Assembly: GCA_009760855.2 (NCBI GenBank)
Contig: WPIO01000225.1
Location: forward strand, 23,501 to 87,500
Origin: Cristatella mucedo
Lineage: Eukaryota > Bryozoa > Phylactolaemata > Cristatellidae
DNA length: 64,000 bases
Reading direction: 5' to 3'
Position numbers and translations under genes: made by a program. Under the pieces are notes generated by a model. The model made no database searches, was not told where the DNA came from, and saw only the letters and a program-made list of their open reading frames with translations. Within the stretch, counting starts at the first letter, position 1. Each line of letters starts with the position of its first letter. Shown piece by piece: positions 11,291 to 22,539 of this stretch.

Positions 11291-14200
11291 ACATAGAGCG
11301 CTCTAACGTGCGTTCTTGTTCGTTGCAGAATTCTTCCGAAAACCGAAGTTCTTGCGAACATCGTATACGGAAACGATACAGCTAAGACCTGTTTAAAGTT
11401 ATTCTGATTGTTATTTGACCGTAGCGCGTAAGAAATCACGTGCCTATGGACATCTAAACGCTTATCGCTTCGGGCTGCTAGGTCTCCCACGCCGGCGCTG
11501 CCTTAGCTTTGCCGGCGGCTAGTAACCTGCTTGTTAGTTATGATCGTCAGCAGCTGTTATCGCTTCGTCATCGCATATCAAATGCATTCCTAGATATTAA
11601 TGTTGTTGCTAAGATTCATGAACTATGCATTAACAAAAGAAAAGCACCCCGTAGCTGCCTCGGTGGCCGGAACCACCAGCTCAGACGCCGCTCGTTGGGC
11701 GGAACCTGCAAGCTGAGTACCAGCTCGTTCGGTATTCCTAGCATTGTCTCGAACCGCTCAGCACGCTCCCCCACTTGCGTCACTGTAAATCTCTCTAACT
11801 TAGTGGTCATCAGGCCTGTTGTAACCCCATCGGCCAGACTTAACGCTTGCCTTTGGAATCCTCGCTCAATGTGCAATAAACCTCTAGTAATAAGCGACCT
11901 TATTTCTGAAAATGGTATCGACCTGCTCGCCCTAACTGAAACTTGGCTGAAATCGATAAACTGTCCGACAATTAAAGACGAAACTCCATCTGGTTTCGCA
12001 ACTCCATCTGGTTTCTCGTTCTTTCACACCCCTAGATCAATCAAAACTGGAGGTGGAGTTGCTATTGTCGTTCGCTCGAAATTCAACTTCAAGCCATTTG
12101 CGGTACCCTCAAAGCAGTCTTTTGAATCAATTGTCTTGGTCTCAATCGAAAACAAGCTACCGATAGTGGCAGTAGTCTATCGCCCTCCAGGCACCAAATC
12201 CTCCTTTATCTCAGATTTCTCCGATCTCATTTCGATTCTGTGTGCAAGAAATCGATCCTTCCTCGTAATGGGTGATTTCAACGTTCACTTTGATAACTTA
12301 TCTGACGCTTTCAGCGCCGAATTTCGTGCATTGACTGACTCATTGTCTCTTGTGGCTCATGTGCATGGCCCTACCCACATCAAGGGTCACACACTCGACC
12401 AGATTTTCTCATATAACTGCACTCTGTCATCACCAATTATTACCAAATCATGCTTATCTGACCACATGCAGATCTCATTCAATCTACAGTGTGTGCCCAC
12501 ATCCTCCTCTACAATAACCTGTGAATCGCGAAACCTCAAGACCCTTGACATCAATGCCGTCCGTGCGAGAATATCTGCTTCACCTCTGCTGCTCAATCCT
12601 CCCTCCGATCTGTCATCATTGGTAGATAGCTTCAACACGACACTAGCTGACACGCTAGACGAGTTTGCCCCTCTGAAAAAGCGAACTGTGCGCCCCCCAG
12701 ACGGCCTATGGTTTATCGCAGACATTAAACTAGTCAAGTCTACTAAACGAAAGCTTGAAAAAGCATACAAAAGATCCGGACTAACTGTCCATCGACAGGC
12801 ATATGAAGACTACTGTAGGTTGTACCAATCGATCCTAGCAAAGGCTAAGTCTAGTTTTTATAAAAACATTGTTGAATCACAGATCCACAATCCAAAAATG
12901 CTGATGTCGACAATAAACCATCTCCTCAACCGTTCCCAGATTAGCTCCTTACCTGATGATCCTAATGATGATCTAGCCGATCGCTTCTCTCGATTCTTTG
13001 TGCAGAAGATAGACAAGATCAGGGAATCCATCCCTGCGATGACAACCTCCCCACTAGAATGCTGTTCCTCGGTTCCTGGCTGCACCGCAATGTCTGCATT
13101 TAAGCAGGTCACCAGTGATCTAGTCCTAAAGTTCGTATCTCAATCAAAGAAGACAACAAGTCCTCTGGACCCTATTCTCACTGTCCTGCTCCTACGTTGC
13201 ATTGATCTGCTGCTGCCATGCATAACTAGCATAATTAATATGTCATTAGCCTCAGGTCATGTCCCAGCACCTTTCAAACAAGCTGTAGTCAGGCCACTTC
13301 TCAAGAAAACTACACTTGACCAAGAGAACTTGAGCAACTACCGCCCAGTTTCCCTTCTACCATTCCTATCAAAGACACTCGAACGGGTCATGGCGGACCA
13401 GCTAAACTCGTATATCGAAACCTCACACCTTGCTAGTAAGTTCCAGTCTGGCTTTAGAGCTAATCACTCCACAGAGTCAGCATTGCCTCGGGTATACAAC
13501 GACCTACTTAGGAATGCAGACATGGGTAGAGTGTCTCTGCTTGTTTTGCTTGATCTTTCGGCAGCTTTTGATACCATCGATCACAAAGTTCTTCTAGAGC
13601 GCCTCTCATCTCGCCTGGGCATCACTGGCACTGCCCTGCAGTGGTTCAGGTCCTATCTCAGTGGGAGACTCCAGAGTATTGAAGTGAATGGACAAAGATC
13701 ATCTGAAGTACCTCTGAAATATGGAGTACCTCAGGGCTCTGTGCTAGGTCCGGTTCTTTTCACGGTTTATACTCTGCCTCTTGCTGATGTGATTGCCAAG
13801 CACAATCTAGGCTTTCACTTCTATGCAGATGACACTCAGTTGTACCTTTGCTTTGATCCCTCCCAGCCTTCGAGCACCTCAAATTCTCTCAACTCACTAG
13901 CTGCATGCATTGATGACATCCGCACATGGATGGCAGCAAATTTTCTAAAACTAAACGATGACAAAACTAACTTACTAGTTATGGGCAAACCCAGTGTGAT
14001 CCAGAGATTGGAAAGGCTGACTCTCAAAATTGGCTCTGCCAGCATATCTCCTGTCGAATCAGCTCGAAATCTAGGTGTCATATTCCAAAGCGACCTCTCG
14101 TTAGACGACCATATCAGCTCCACAGTCAAATCCACCTATTTTCAGCTTCATAACATTGCTAAAATTCGGGCTTGTTTAGATAAAGATACCACGTCCAAGT

Positions 14201-14926
14201 TAGTTCATGCATTCGTGACATCCCGTCTCGACTTCTGCAACTCACTGCTTACTGGCCTACCAGCATGTGCGATCAGGCGATTGCAGCTGGTGCAAAACTC
14301 TGCAGCTAGGCTGGTCTGTCGTGAGCGTCGCAGTTGCCACATTACTCCACTTCTCGCCGACCTGCACTGGCTACCAGTCAAGCAACGGATTGACTTCAAG
14401 GTTTTGTCGCTCACTTTTCGCTCACTTTTAGTCCCTTCATTCTATGGCTCCAGCCTATCTGTCAGATATACTACCCCATCAGGCCAAGCATCGTACCACC
14501 CGCTTCTCGGAATCCAACAGTCTAGAAATACCTCATACAAACCTTAAATCCTTTGGAGACCGTGCATTTAGTTCATATGCTCCCAAAGCCTGGAACTCCC
14601 TCCCGACCTGCGTCAAAACATCCCCTGACCTGACCACATTTAAAAGGAACCTAAAAACACCTATTTAGGACAGCATTTAGTGGGTCCCTGTGATTCGTCT
14701 TTGATGTGCTTATGCGTGCTGACACTGTGCATGCTGCCACTAACCACATTTGCATGCTGACCCTGTGCATGTCACCCCTAACCATATTATTCATCTCGTT
14801 TGTTTTTCAAGCATGATTTTACTTACCATTCAATTGCATTTCACTTTACAGCAAATGTAAAGCACCTAGAGAGAGATTGAGTTCTCTGAGGGTGCTTTAT
14901 CAAGTGAATTATTATTATTATTATTA
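11291..14926 (+). mobile_element. L2-clade LINE, nearly full length
   Basis: A non-LTR retrotransposon with an APE-type endonuclease and reverse transcriptase, an untranslated 3' region, a terminal hairpin and an (ATT)n tail ending at 14926. The 3' hairpin is formed by agcacctagagagag and its partner ttctctgagggtgct. The L2 assignment follows from the RT motif style ([39 protein letters not shown]) and the simple-repeat tail. The left end is approximate. It lies in the opposite orientation to the ATG2 gene, inside the intron between exons 18 and 17. Confidence -1.
11482..14693 (+). pseudogene. L2 endonuclease-reverse transcriptase ORF, frameshifted
   Basis: Cleaves target DNA and copies the element RNA by target-primed reverse transcription. 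Endonuclease motifs are intact in order: LNACLWNPRSM, LLALTETWL, VVYRPPG, VMGDFNVHFD, HTLDQIF and LSDHMQISF (about residues 111-310 from 11509). RT motifs follow: [44 protein letters not shown] and [10 protein letters not shown] (about 620-780). Near 14420-14440 an 11-base slippage repeat (cgctcactttt twice) with a lost G shifts the frame. The intended C-terminus ([10 protein letters not shown] ... WNSLPTCV) continues in another frame to 14668. A further 2-base loss removes the normal FRTAFSGSL end. There is no in-frame ATG before 11869, which lies inside the endonuclease, so the start is also lost or non-AUG. Confidence -1.
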
Positions 14927-15470
14927 GCCCTTCTAAATACTGAATTGACAGAATGAAATGTAGCCGCACCCGAGCCATGAAGTACCATGATGAAGGGGAA
15001 ACTTTGTGCAGAATAAACCTGCCAATGACTTGGCTAATTTTAAAATAGAATACATTGGGATCTGCTTGAGTAACAAAAAAACGAGCGATTTCGAGAAAGA
15101 ATATATTAGCATGGTTTGAGTCTGACTAGCAAGATAGGAATGCATACGTTTATATTACCTTGCTTCTTTACACTTTGCTCTTTTGATAATGATTCGTTAA
15201 TGATTTGCTAATGATTTATTTGTTAATAATTTTGTTAATGATTCTTTTGTCTTGTACGTGCAAGCACCTAGATCCGAGCCTACTGTCAAATTGCACCCTT
15301 CTTCGTTATCGCCAAAAAGAGGCCGCTCAGAACAGAGAAACTGCTAAAATAATTGTATCAATAGTCTTGCTGCGCAAGCCTTTGCCGGGATCATTTCAGT
15401 GATGGTACGTCGACAGACCTGTGATCGGCAGGTCAAATGACACAGCCACCATGGCTGCCTCTTGCTGATA
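14927..15470. other. intron, nothing recognised
   Basis: Low-complexity T/A stretch at 15185-15240 with repeated aatgatttgctaatgattt units. Otherwise no element was recognised. Confidence -1.
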
Positions 15471-15552
15471 TATATAATTCATTTTTATAGCACCCTGAGA
15501 GAACTTAATCTCTGTTCCGGAGCTGCACATGTGCCACGGGGCTTGAGCTATT
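15471..15552 (-). repeat. SINE-A partial (tail and B box)
   Basis: Reads attcatttttatagcaccct, agagaacttaatctct and gccacggggcttgagc, the reverse of the SINE-A 3' half. Confidence -1.
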
Positions 15553-15724
15553 TTAAGATACATGATATTCATGTGGTTCATCAACTGTCATACCCAGCAG
15601 ATCAAGGTCCAAAATGTGTTGGCTCGCCAGCAACCACGTTAAAAGTTAGCAAGCATACTACAGCTTAACCACAAGCAACGACTTATCACCAGACATTTGT
15701 GGATATCTGCAAAAAGGGCTTTAC

Positions 15725-15930
15725 CTTTAGCTTTCGAACAGGGTCAAGTGTCAACTGAATACCAATGGCTAGCATGTCCTCGCTGACCACATCCTTGCCC
15801 GACGTGCCATCCACTGTTGTGCACGTGTCGTCCTCATCGCGAAAGTACACCAGTGGCTGGCAAACATTCTTGATTACACTCACTGCACTATCTATGCTTT
15901 CTAGTGTTGGCCAAGAGGCGGCCAAAAAAT
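15725..15930 (-). CDS. ATG2: ATG2 exon 17 (HLDPHKNVKE region)
   Basis: Acceptor ttttgcag|AT completes an Asp codon with exon 16, then FLAASWPTLESIDSAVSV and an acidic linker, ending MLAIGIQLTLDPVRKLK. ATG2A has LSTAVRIHLDPHKNVKEF. The donor is AAG|GTAAAG, phase 0. The next intron is 5.6 kb and contains the large L2 element. Confidence -1.
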
Positions 15931-16311
15931 CTGCAAAACAGAATCACGTGCTGAGTAGGGAATACCATAAACACGCCCTCACGGCAAAGCAGTGCTTGTC
16001 TGCCGTGACTAAAACCAGCGAGCATGGTACAATTACTTTCAATACGTCTGTATAAGCTCCCGCATCTGCATAGACTCCTGCAGCTGGGTCGAGCCGACTA
16101 TATGTCGAGATTATAATCAACTTGCATTCTCCGAAGCATGCCGTTTCGTCTCACTGTTGCATTCATAGTTGATTCTCACATTCCATGCTCGATGCATATT
16201 GATTCCAACCAGGTGGCTATGATTGAGATATCATAGCAATCCCGAGGCTCACGAACACAAGCAGTGGCCCAACAACTAAATTATTTACTTCAGCTCACTA
16301 AATCACACTAG

Positions 16312-16575
16312 AAGGTTTCAATTTGGATTCAGAGCTAACTATTCCACAGGAACTGCATAATGCGCTACTTTGGGATTGTAATGACCTTTTAGACAATGCA
16401 GATCAGGATAGGGATTCTCTTTTAGCACTCTTAGAACTCGGAGCAGTATTTTGACACAATCGACCACTCAATCCGTCCGGAGTACCTTTTGACACGCCTT
16501 GTAGCATGGTATTCAAATGGGCTATGTCCTTTCTTAGTGGAAGATGCCTAGGTATAGATACAAATGGCTGCTCGG
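16312..16575 (+). repeat. degenerate L2 RT fragment
   Basis: The translation keeps traces of the FRANxSTxxA and FDTIDH motifs, with several stops. An old copy. Confidence -1.
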
Positions 16576-16599
16576 CTTCTTGGGTGCTTTTTGCATGCT

Positions 16600-17998
16600 T
16601 GTCTAAGCATGATACCTGTGCGTGGTTTTGCATGCTTATCTAATCCTAATACCTTAAATGTCATTAACCTTAGGTTGACGCATCGACAGCAGATTGTTCT
16701 AAGCACTTAAATGGGAACTTGATTCTCCTAGACTGCAATTGAAATGATGGTATTAGTATCATTATTATGATTAACATATGCAAGGTTAAAATAATCATAA
16801 CGAGTATGCACTGTGTGCACGGTCGGCACAGTCACGTGTTTCTCCTTTTACCAAAAGCAATCACTTGAGCCATCATGAGATTTTTAAACGCATGATACAA
16901 GCGTCCAGGTTTGTATGCACAATAAAGAGTTCGAATCCATTCGTCCGTGAACATACAAATACAACCGTAGAGCAGCAATATTTTGGACCAACATACGACC
17001 AAACCTATGAAGGCCTAACGGCCAATAAGCTTGCTTCAGCTTTACAAGGCCCAACCTTTCTCACTGCAGATCCTTCTGGTGTAACAACTGGTATGTTCAC
17101 TGTCAATATGTTCACTGTCAATTCAGCCACGCAATTTGTGATAGTGGCCACTTTGGCTGCAAGTCTATAAGACAGTTGATAGGCATGATTCCTTTCTGGC
17201 TGACCTGCTCGTGAAAAATGAGATTTAGTTTTATGTTGCTACATAAAAGAATTATTGTTGTCACTATAATACCTGTTAAAGAGCTGGATCACCTGCATCA
17301 GACACATGCATGCATCGCCTACCATATATAGCACCACAATAACCACGAGAACTCAGCAGGTACTATGCTGAGAATAATTTTACACTGAGTACTCATTTGC
17401 ACATTTCAATTAACTCACGCTAGTTAATACACACGGTTCGCATCATTAAAGATGGAGACTGGCAGGTATTGCACAATCCAAATATTTCTGCTCTGCTGCT
17501 GAAACAGATGGCACCAAACATCTATCTATGCCTACCCCACCCATGTGGTATACCCTAGAGTGCTTGAGAATGACGCCTCCTCGTATATGCTATGACAACG
17601 CTCGTCAGGTGATGACAGACATGCTGCAAGTAATGAAGGACTGTCAGCAAGCGACGCTGCAAAGTTACAACGATCGCAAAGGTGAGAATGTCGGAGTGAG
17701 TAAAGATGCAAAAACTGGCCAGCAAAAAGTAAAAAGATGTCTCACCACCTTACCACAGCTGTGGTGCACATAGCTTTTATCGCAGCAGCTGCACCTCCAA
17801 TCCCCACAATGGTGCTACCAAGTAATCAAAACAAAAAAGAGCAACACAAAATTACCAGTAAACTGAGAAGGAAGTCTCAACACCTAACCATCCACAGTAC
17901 ACACACCCTACCTCCAATCCCCGGTACCGGCAGTAAGAAGCAATCAAATCCAACAAGAGCAATAACGGGGACGAGCAAAGAGGAAGTGCTACACTTAC
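16600..17998. other. intron between exons 17 and 16
   Basis: No repeat or exon was recognised. The phases of exons 16 and 17 join directly, so no coding exon is expected here. Confidence -1.
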
Positions 17999-18131
17999 CG
18001 GCCGCATGGTGCAGGGTGAACTGGTGCAGCTGCACTGAGCACAGCTGACAGTTGGGATCACTGCTGGCTTCGCTGGCCACAAATATACTGCAGCCCGTTA
18101 TTTCAGCCAGCGTTACGGGCAGATAATCAAC
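17999..18131 (-). CDS. ATG2: ATG2 exon 16
   Basis: Acceptor gattaatag|GTT (phase 0, pyrimidine-poor) and donor GCC G|GTAAGT (phase 1). It reads VDYLPVTLAEITGCSIFVAS, then NCQLCSVQLHQFTLHHAA. ATG2A has HGELVLDMEHGTLFSVS followed by FCLEAEKATLYHRAA. The acceptor was chosen because the frame is closed by a TAG directly upstream. Confidence -1.
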
Positions 18132-18370
18132 CTATTAATCGTACGACAAGTCAGCTAGAGAAAAAAACACCTCACTTCCGTGCATCGTAACTATTTTAAA
18201 CGGATTTGACAGGGTCGAAGCGTGGTGGTAATCATAGCAGCGGCAGGAGCAGCAGCAAGATGAACACAATAAAAAGCCAAGCACTCGCTATATACTTATA
18301 AACCGCGAAGCGACAGATGGATATCGATTCTCGAAACCCAATATCGCTGGCGCACAGCACATGGATGAAA

Positions 18371-18371
<1 letters not shown>

Positions 18372-18413
<42 letters not shown>

Positions 18414-18426
18414 AGCAGCAGCAGCA
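18372..18426. repeat. (GA)n plus (GCA)n microsatellite
   Basis: About 40 bases of GA repeat followed by five GCA units, in the intron between exons 16 and 15. Confidence -1.
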
Positions 18427-18509
18427 TTAGGCTGCTTCGCGTGACCGTACTTTCCACCAGCGTGCACACACGAGTGACTGCCACGAATCTCTACGTGCAC
18501 GGCACATAC

Positions 18510-18757
18510 CTTGGAAGGAAAGCAAGCAGTCGAGGACGACAGCCCACTTATCTGGGACTCGGTGCTGGCAGTAGACGTTCTATGACATATGAGCACTGTT
18601 GCTCTGTCGACAACGAGCTGGATCGCAGCAATGCAGCATGTTTCAGTGGATTTCACCTGACCTGGTCGGGCGGGAGGTAGCCCGCTGTCTGTGGACGTTA
18701 ACGATGTGCACGAGGAAGAGCCTCCCACGCTAGAGCAATCGTCCACACTGCTGCCGT
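18510..18757 (-). CDS. ATG2: ATG2 exon 15 (Ser-rich acidic linker and strand)
   Basis: Acceptor atttctag|AC (phase 1) and donor AAG|GTATGT (phase 0). It starts GSSVDDCSSVGGSSSCTSL, equivalent to the DSDSDDEDAHFFSVGASGG linker of ATG2A, then CCIAAIQLVVDRATVLICHR, equivalent to FSTLVTVLKGRITALCE. The poly-Ser region uses mixed Ser codons, so it is not a plain microsatellite. Confidence -1.
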
Positions 18758-19441
18758 CTAGAAATATGAGCAATGCTATCTATGCACAATGCTGCCGTCT
18801 AGAAATACGACCGTGCTATGCACATTGCAGGAACGACCTAAGAAACAATGCGCGAGAATAGAAATGCTGTGAGGAACAAGTGCATTTTTAGGCTCTTAAG
18901 TGCCATCGAGTCAGGTGATTTCTAGGCATTGGGAGCATACGATCAAAAGGCAGTGTGAAAAGTGACGATTGCAAAGTGTAAGGCATACGAGCCGAGCTGC
19001 CGAGCTTCACAGCGACTGCAAGCATCGTATTGCACATGCGAGAAGAGTAGTGAGTCACAAGACACGAGAAAAGTTCCATCTTGACTCACTGACAGTGACA
19101 TTCCATCTTGTCTCACAAGTAGCTTTTCAATGTGCCCACTACCATATGCAATGCCAAACTTTTACGAGGGCACATGGTGTGATCTATGTGATTTGCACAC
19201 TGTGCGCACACAACAGTCTGGCTAGATTAACCGTAGTGTCATGCATTCGCCTGACCATAAATCTAGCCCACAGCTGTGTGGGCAGCTAGCATTATTTCGA
19301 TGTACGAATGAGTCGACCCTTCGCTTCGTGAGCCGGCAGAGCCCTCTTAAATGCGGGGACCATTCACTGGAACAGTTGCTACCCTAAACTAGTCGGTCGG
19401 CAGCCATGACACACACACGCACGCACACACACACTCGCTCG

Positions 19442-19495
<54 letters not shown>

Positions 19496-21020
19496 CCGGC
19501 AGCTGCTAGGAACATCTGCTGCATGCTGGGCTAGCAAAGACGAAACTATCCTGCACAGCTTTCCCTTTCAGCCCCAGGGAAACATTTTTCTGCATGCTTT
19601 ACATGCATGTACGTGTGCATGATTCAGTGAATATTACCAGCCAGGTCTCCTCTTAACCAAAGGCCCCGAGCTGACTTCTTATCTGCTTTTGCTTGCGTGT
19701 CCAAGCATGATCCTTGTTTGCTTCCATGCTTGTCCAGGTGCGAGGCCTTATTGTCACTGCCTCTTGGTTATAGCAGCTCTTGAAGCAAGTCGGAAAGCAG
19801 GTGGATAGAGATTTGATTTTATAACGTGCTATACAAAAGACACTACTCCTATTATTATCGTTATTTGTATTAAAAACACACACATAAACGGCAGCAATGA
19901 TGCCATCAGCTTTAGTTAAAACCAAGTAAAGTGACACCATAGCTGCTGAATAAAAATTCAAAAAAAATTCAAATGAGTTCCTTCTGAAACTACAGCCACA
20001 TTATTGGCAGCACCCTTTACTAGATGTAGTGACATTTTTCAGTAGACCAACCACAGCAGAATCTTAGGCGGCCTAGCCTACAGAGTCAGAGAGCCAGCAA
20101 GGCTTAGCTGGCTATCGTAATAAGTAGCACCTAATCCTGCAGAGTTAACAAACGCAAGCGATAAAAACGCATTTCAGAAGAAGTCTTCTGAAATGCATTT
20201 TCAAAAGTCACACTCACACAAATGCATAACGATCACAACTCATGTTGCACCTCCAAAGATGCACAGCACCACTATATTTTGCAAATGCGCGAGTGCTGGT
20301 GATCATATGCATAAACCTTTATAGAATGTACATGCACGCACACGCGCACGCGCACACACACACAGATGTATGCATAGGTATGAGTACCGTCAGCTGTGTT
20401 GCGATTACCAGAGAAGAGGAAACCAGATAACTAAGTTGTCTCCACTTGCTGGGGCCTGGCTCAGACACGGTACACCATACTAATCGCCTGAACTGCTTCA
20501 TCGAGAGAAACCATGGAGACAGAAAATAGCAAGGGATCAAGAGTAGTGTGCAAATTTCCCTAACTTTCTAGAAATTACATCCGATTTCAGAGTCCTTATC
20601 GTTTCCCCGGCAGTGATAAAATCCAACTCTAAATAATCGAGTTACCTGCAGTCAGGACGAAAGAGGACCAACAGCCCAGGAAGTAGGTTCGGTACTCCGG
20701 CAGCGTGGCAATAGACCAAGGTTGAGAACACTTGCACGATGGCATTTTTTAGGAAGGCAGTGAGAACTCTAACCCAATAGCTGCAAACTCAACTGTTTTA
20801 TTATAAGTATTATACCATTGAAATGTATATATCTAAATACAAATATAAATAAATATATATATATATATTTCTTTTGGGAAAATATCAACGTTATTAATGC
20901 AATGTCTTTCCTAAGGACAGTGGTGCAGAAGCTACAGACCCGCTGGTGCTTCGAATGTCAGCTAGCTAGCAAGATTGTGCAAGCATTTTGAGCGAGCAGC
21001 TTGCCAGGTAGAGTACTCAC
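18758..21020. other. intron between exons 15 and 14
   Basis: Contains a near tandem repeat at 18750-18810 (ctgccgtctagaaata twice), a (CA)n tract at 19408-19494, a 20-bp inverted repeat aaaacgcatttcagaagaag / cttctgaaatgcatttt near 20165-20205, and (TA)n at 20850-20872. No coding signal was seen. Confidence -1.
19408..19494. repeat. (CA)n microsatellite
   Basis: Dinucleotide run, interrupted in the first 40 bases by CG and CT variants. Confidence -1.
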
Positions 21021-21247
21021 GTGACGGTCCTGCAGCTCCCTGTGGAAACGACCCCATTGGGCTGACACCGTGGCTGCCTACTGCAGCATACATGGCTGGA
21101 TTCATGCAAATGTTGGCTGCAAAAGCCTGTGCGACCTGGCGGGCTGCATGCCAGCCGTCGCCACCGCCGAAGAGTTGCTCGCCAGGGGCATCATTTTCTG
21201 GCCCAGAAGGTGACAGTGGCTCCCACATCAGCAGATCATTGCACAGC
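21021..21247 (-). CDS. ATG2: ATG2 exon 14 (NNDLLMWEP)
   Basis: Acceptor acacccag|G completes the Arg codon of YNR, giving RLCNDLLMWEPLSPSGP, essentially the RINNDLLMWEP motif of ATG2. The rest is a Gly/Ala/Met-rich segment including DGWHAARQVAQAFAANICM, parallel to the WHDSFKMCKSAFKLANCF helix. The donor is TCA C|GTGAGT, phase 1. The intron upstream of it is 5.6 kb. Confidence -1.
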
Positions 21248-21468
21248 CTGGGTGTACGGAAGTAAACTAGACAATACAACGGGGTGATACAACAGAGGCC
21301 TAAAGCTTAAAGCTGCTGTGTCCTACGAAGAGCACACAAAAACAGAAAGACAGTACAGTCAATAATAATAGTAATAACACAGTTATATAGTGCCCTCAGA
21401 GAAATCCATCTTTGTCTATGCACTTTACATATGCTGCAAAGGAAGCACGGTTGCATACGCCGGTAGAC

Positions 21469-21850
21469 CAGCAATGTAATGTATCTCCGCCAGTAACTCC
21501 ACAAAGTCATAAAGACCATGTGGGTGTTATGCAGGAGAGTTTTGTATAGCGCACTCACAGCCTAAGCGGCTTTCGGTACGCATTCGGTAGCCAACAGACT
21601 TCGTCTCACGCAACAAAGAGAAAGTGGGAAGCATAGCAGAGTTAGGAGAGCAGTTGAGGTAGTGAGTAGCATAGAAGTAGCAGTTCAGGACCGCTGAAAA
21701 AGATGTGCCATAGTCGGCAGTTGGAGAGTAGATGTCGTTGCGTAAGAATTGTGGAAGCGAGTTCCATAGTCTAGGACCTGCAGAGCTAAAGCTTCTGTCG
21801 CCAACTGTCTTTAAGCGCAGGAATGGGACAGCTAATTTAGCAAGACGTAT
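21469..21850 (-). repeat. LINE-B 3' end
   Basis: On the minus strand it encodes VGDRSFSSAGPRLWNSLPQF, the C-terminal end of an L2/CR1-like ORF different from the main L2. A 3' region with ctcctgcataacacccacat, gactttgtggagttact and an (ATTAC)n-like tail follows. The first 270 bases are almost identical to 45.53-45.80 kb. Confidence -1.
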
Positions 21851-22110
21851 ATTGCAGAAGTCGAGACGAATAATGCAAATGTATGGACCAATTTGGATGC
21901 AGCATCCAGGTCTAATCAAGCCGGAATTTTAGCAATGTTGTGTAGCAGAAAGTAGGCCGGCTTTACTGTGGAGCTGACGCGGTCGTCTAGTGCAAGGTCA
22001 CTTTGGAACAGGCCACCTAGATTTCGTGCAGAAGTAACAGGAAACATGTTGGCAGAGCCGATTTTGAGTGTTAAGCTATCCCCTTTTCTGAGTCACACTT
22101 GGTTTGATGA
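21851..22110 (-). repeat. L2 fragment joined directly to LINE-B
   Basis: Antisense L2 sequence (gcagagccgattttgagtgt, gaggtcactttggaacag variants) running straight into LINE-B at the RLDFCN codons. Confidence -1.
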
Positions 22111-22539
22111 TAACCTGTTAATAACAGGTCGATACTTAAAATGCAAAGTGTCATGCAATTGCCTATTCCAGACACCAGCAATCTTGAAATGCCAGATTCA
22201 AATAAAAAAAGCCAGCCGAACAAGAATGATATTCTCACTGATAATGGTTCTCCGTATCTATTTATGTGTGTGTGAATATTTATATACATCTATTAATACG
22301 CTTGTGTATATATGCTGGTGTCAAAAATGTTCTATGCATACCAAATACCAGCACTTTATTTCATTCTTCCATTATTTCAATTACCAAGATTTAGCCGGGA
22401 TCTAACTCGCTAGCAGTCTTTATCCTTCAGAAAAGCTAAGAAATAAACAGTCATGTGTAATTTACCAGATACACTCAATGACTGGTCGAGGCAGCTAGAA
22501 TTATTTCAATATCGCTGCCTCTGCATCGTCATCGGCAAC

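Noticed and set aside
11509-14547. Reverse transcriptase frame as possible retrovirus or LTR element
   Set aside because: It has an APE endonuclease before the RT, no gag, protease or integrase, no LTRs, and a simple-repeat 3' tail, which together mean a non-LTR LINE.
17528-17773. An 81-codon plus-strand frame
   Set aside because: No motif, and neighbouring ATG2 exons on the other strand join directly in phase across this intron. Probably chance.
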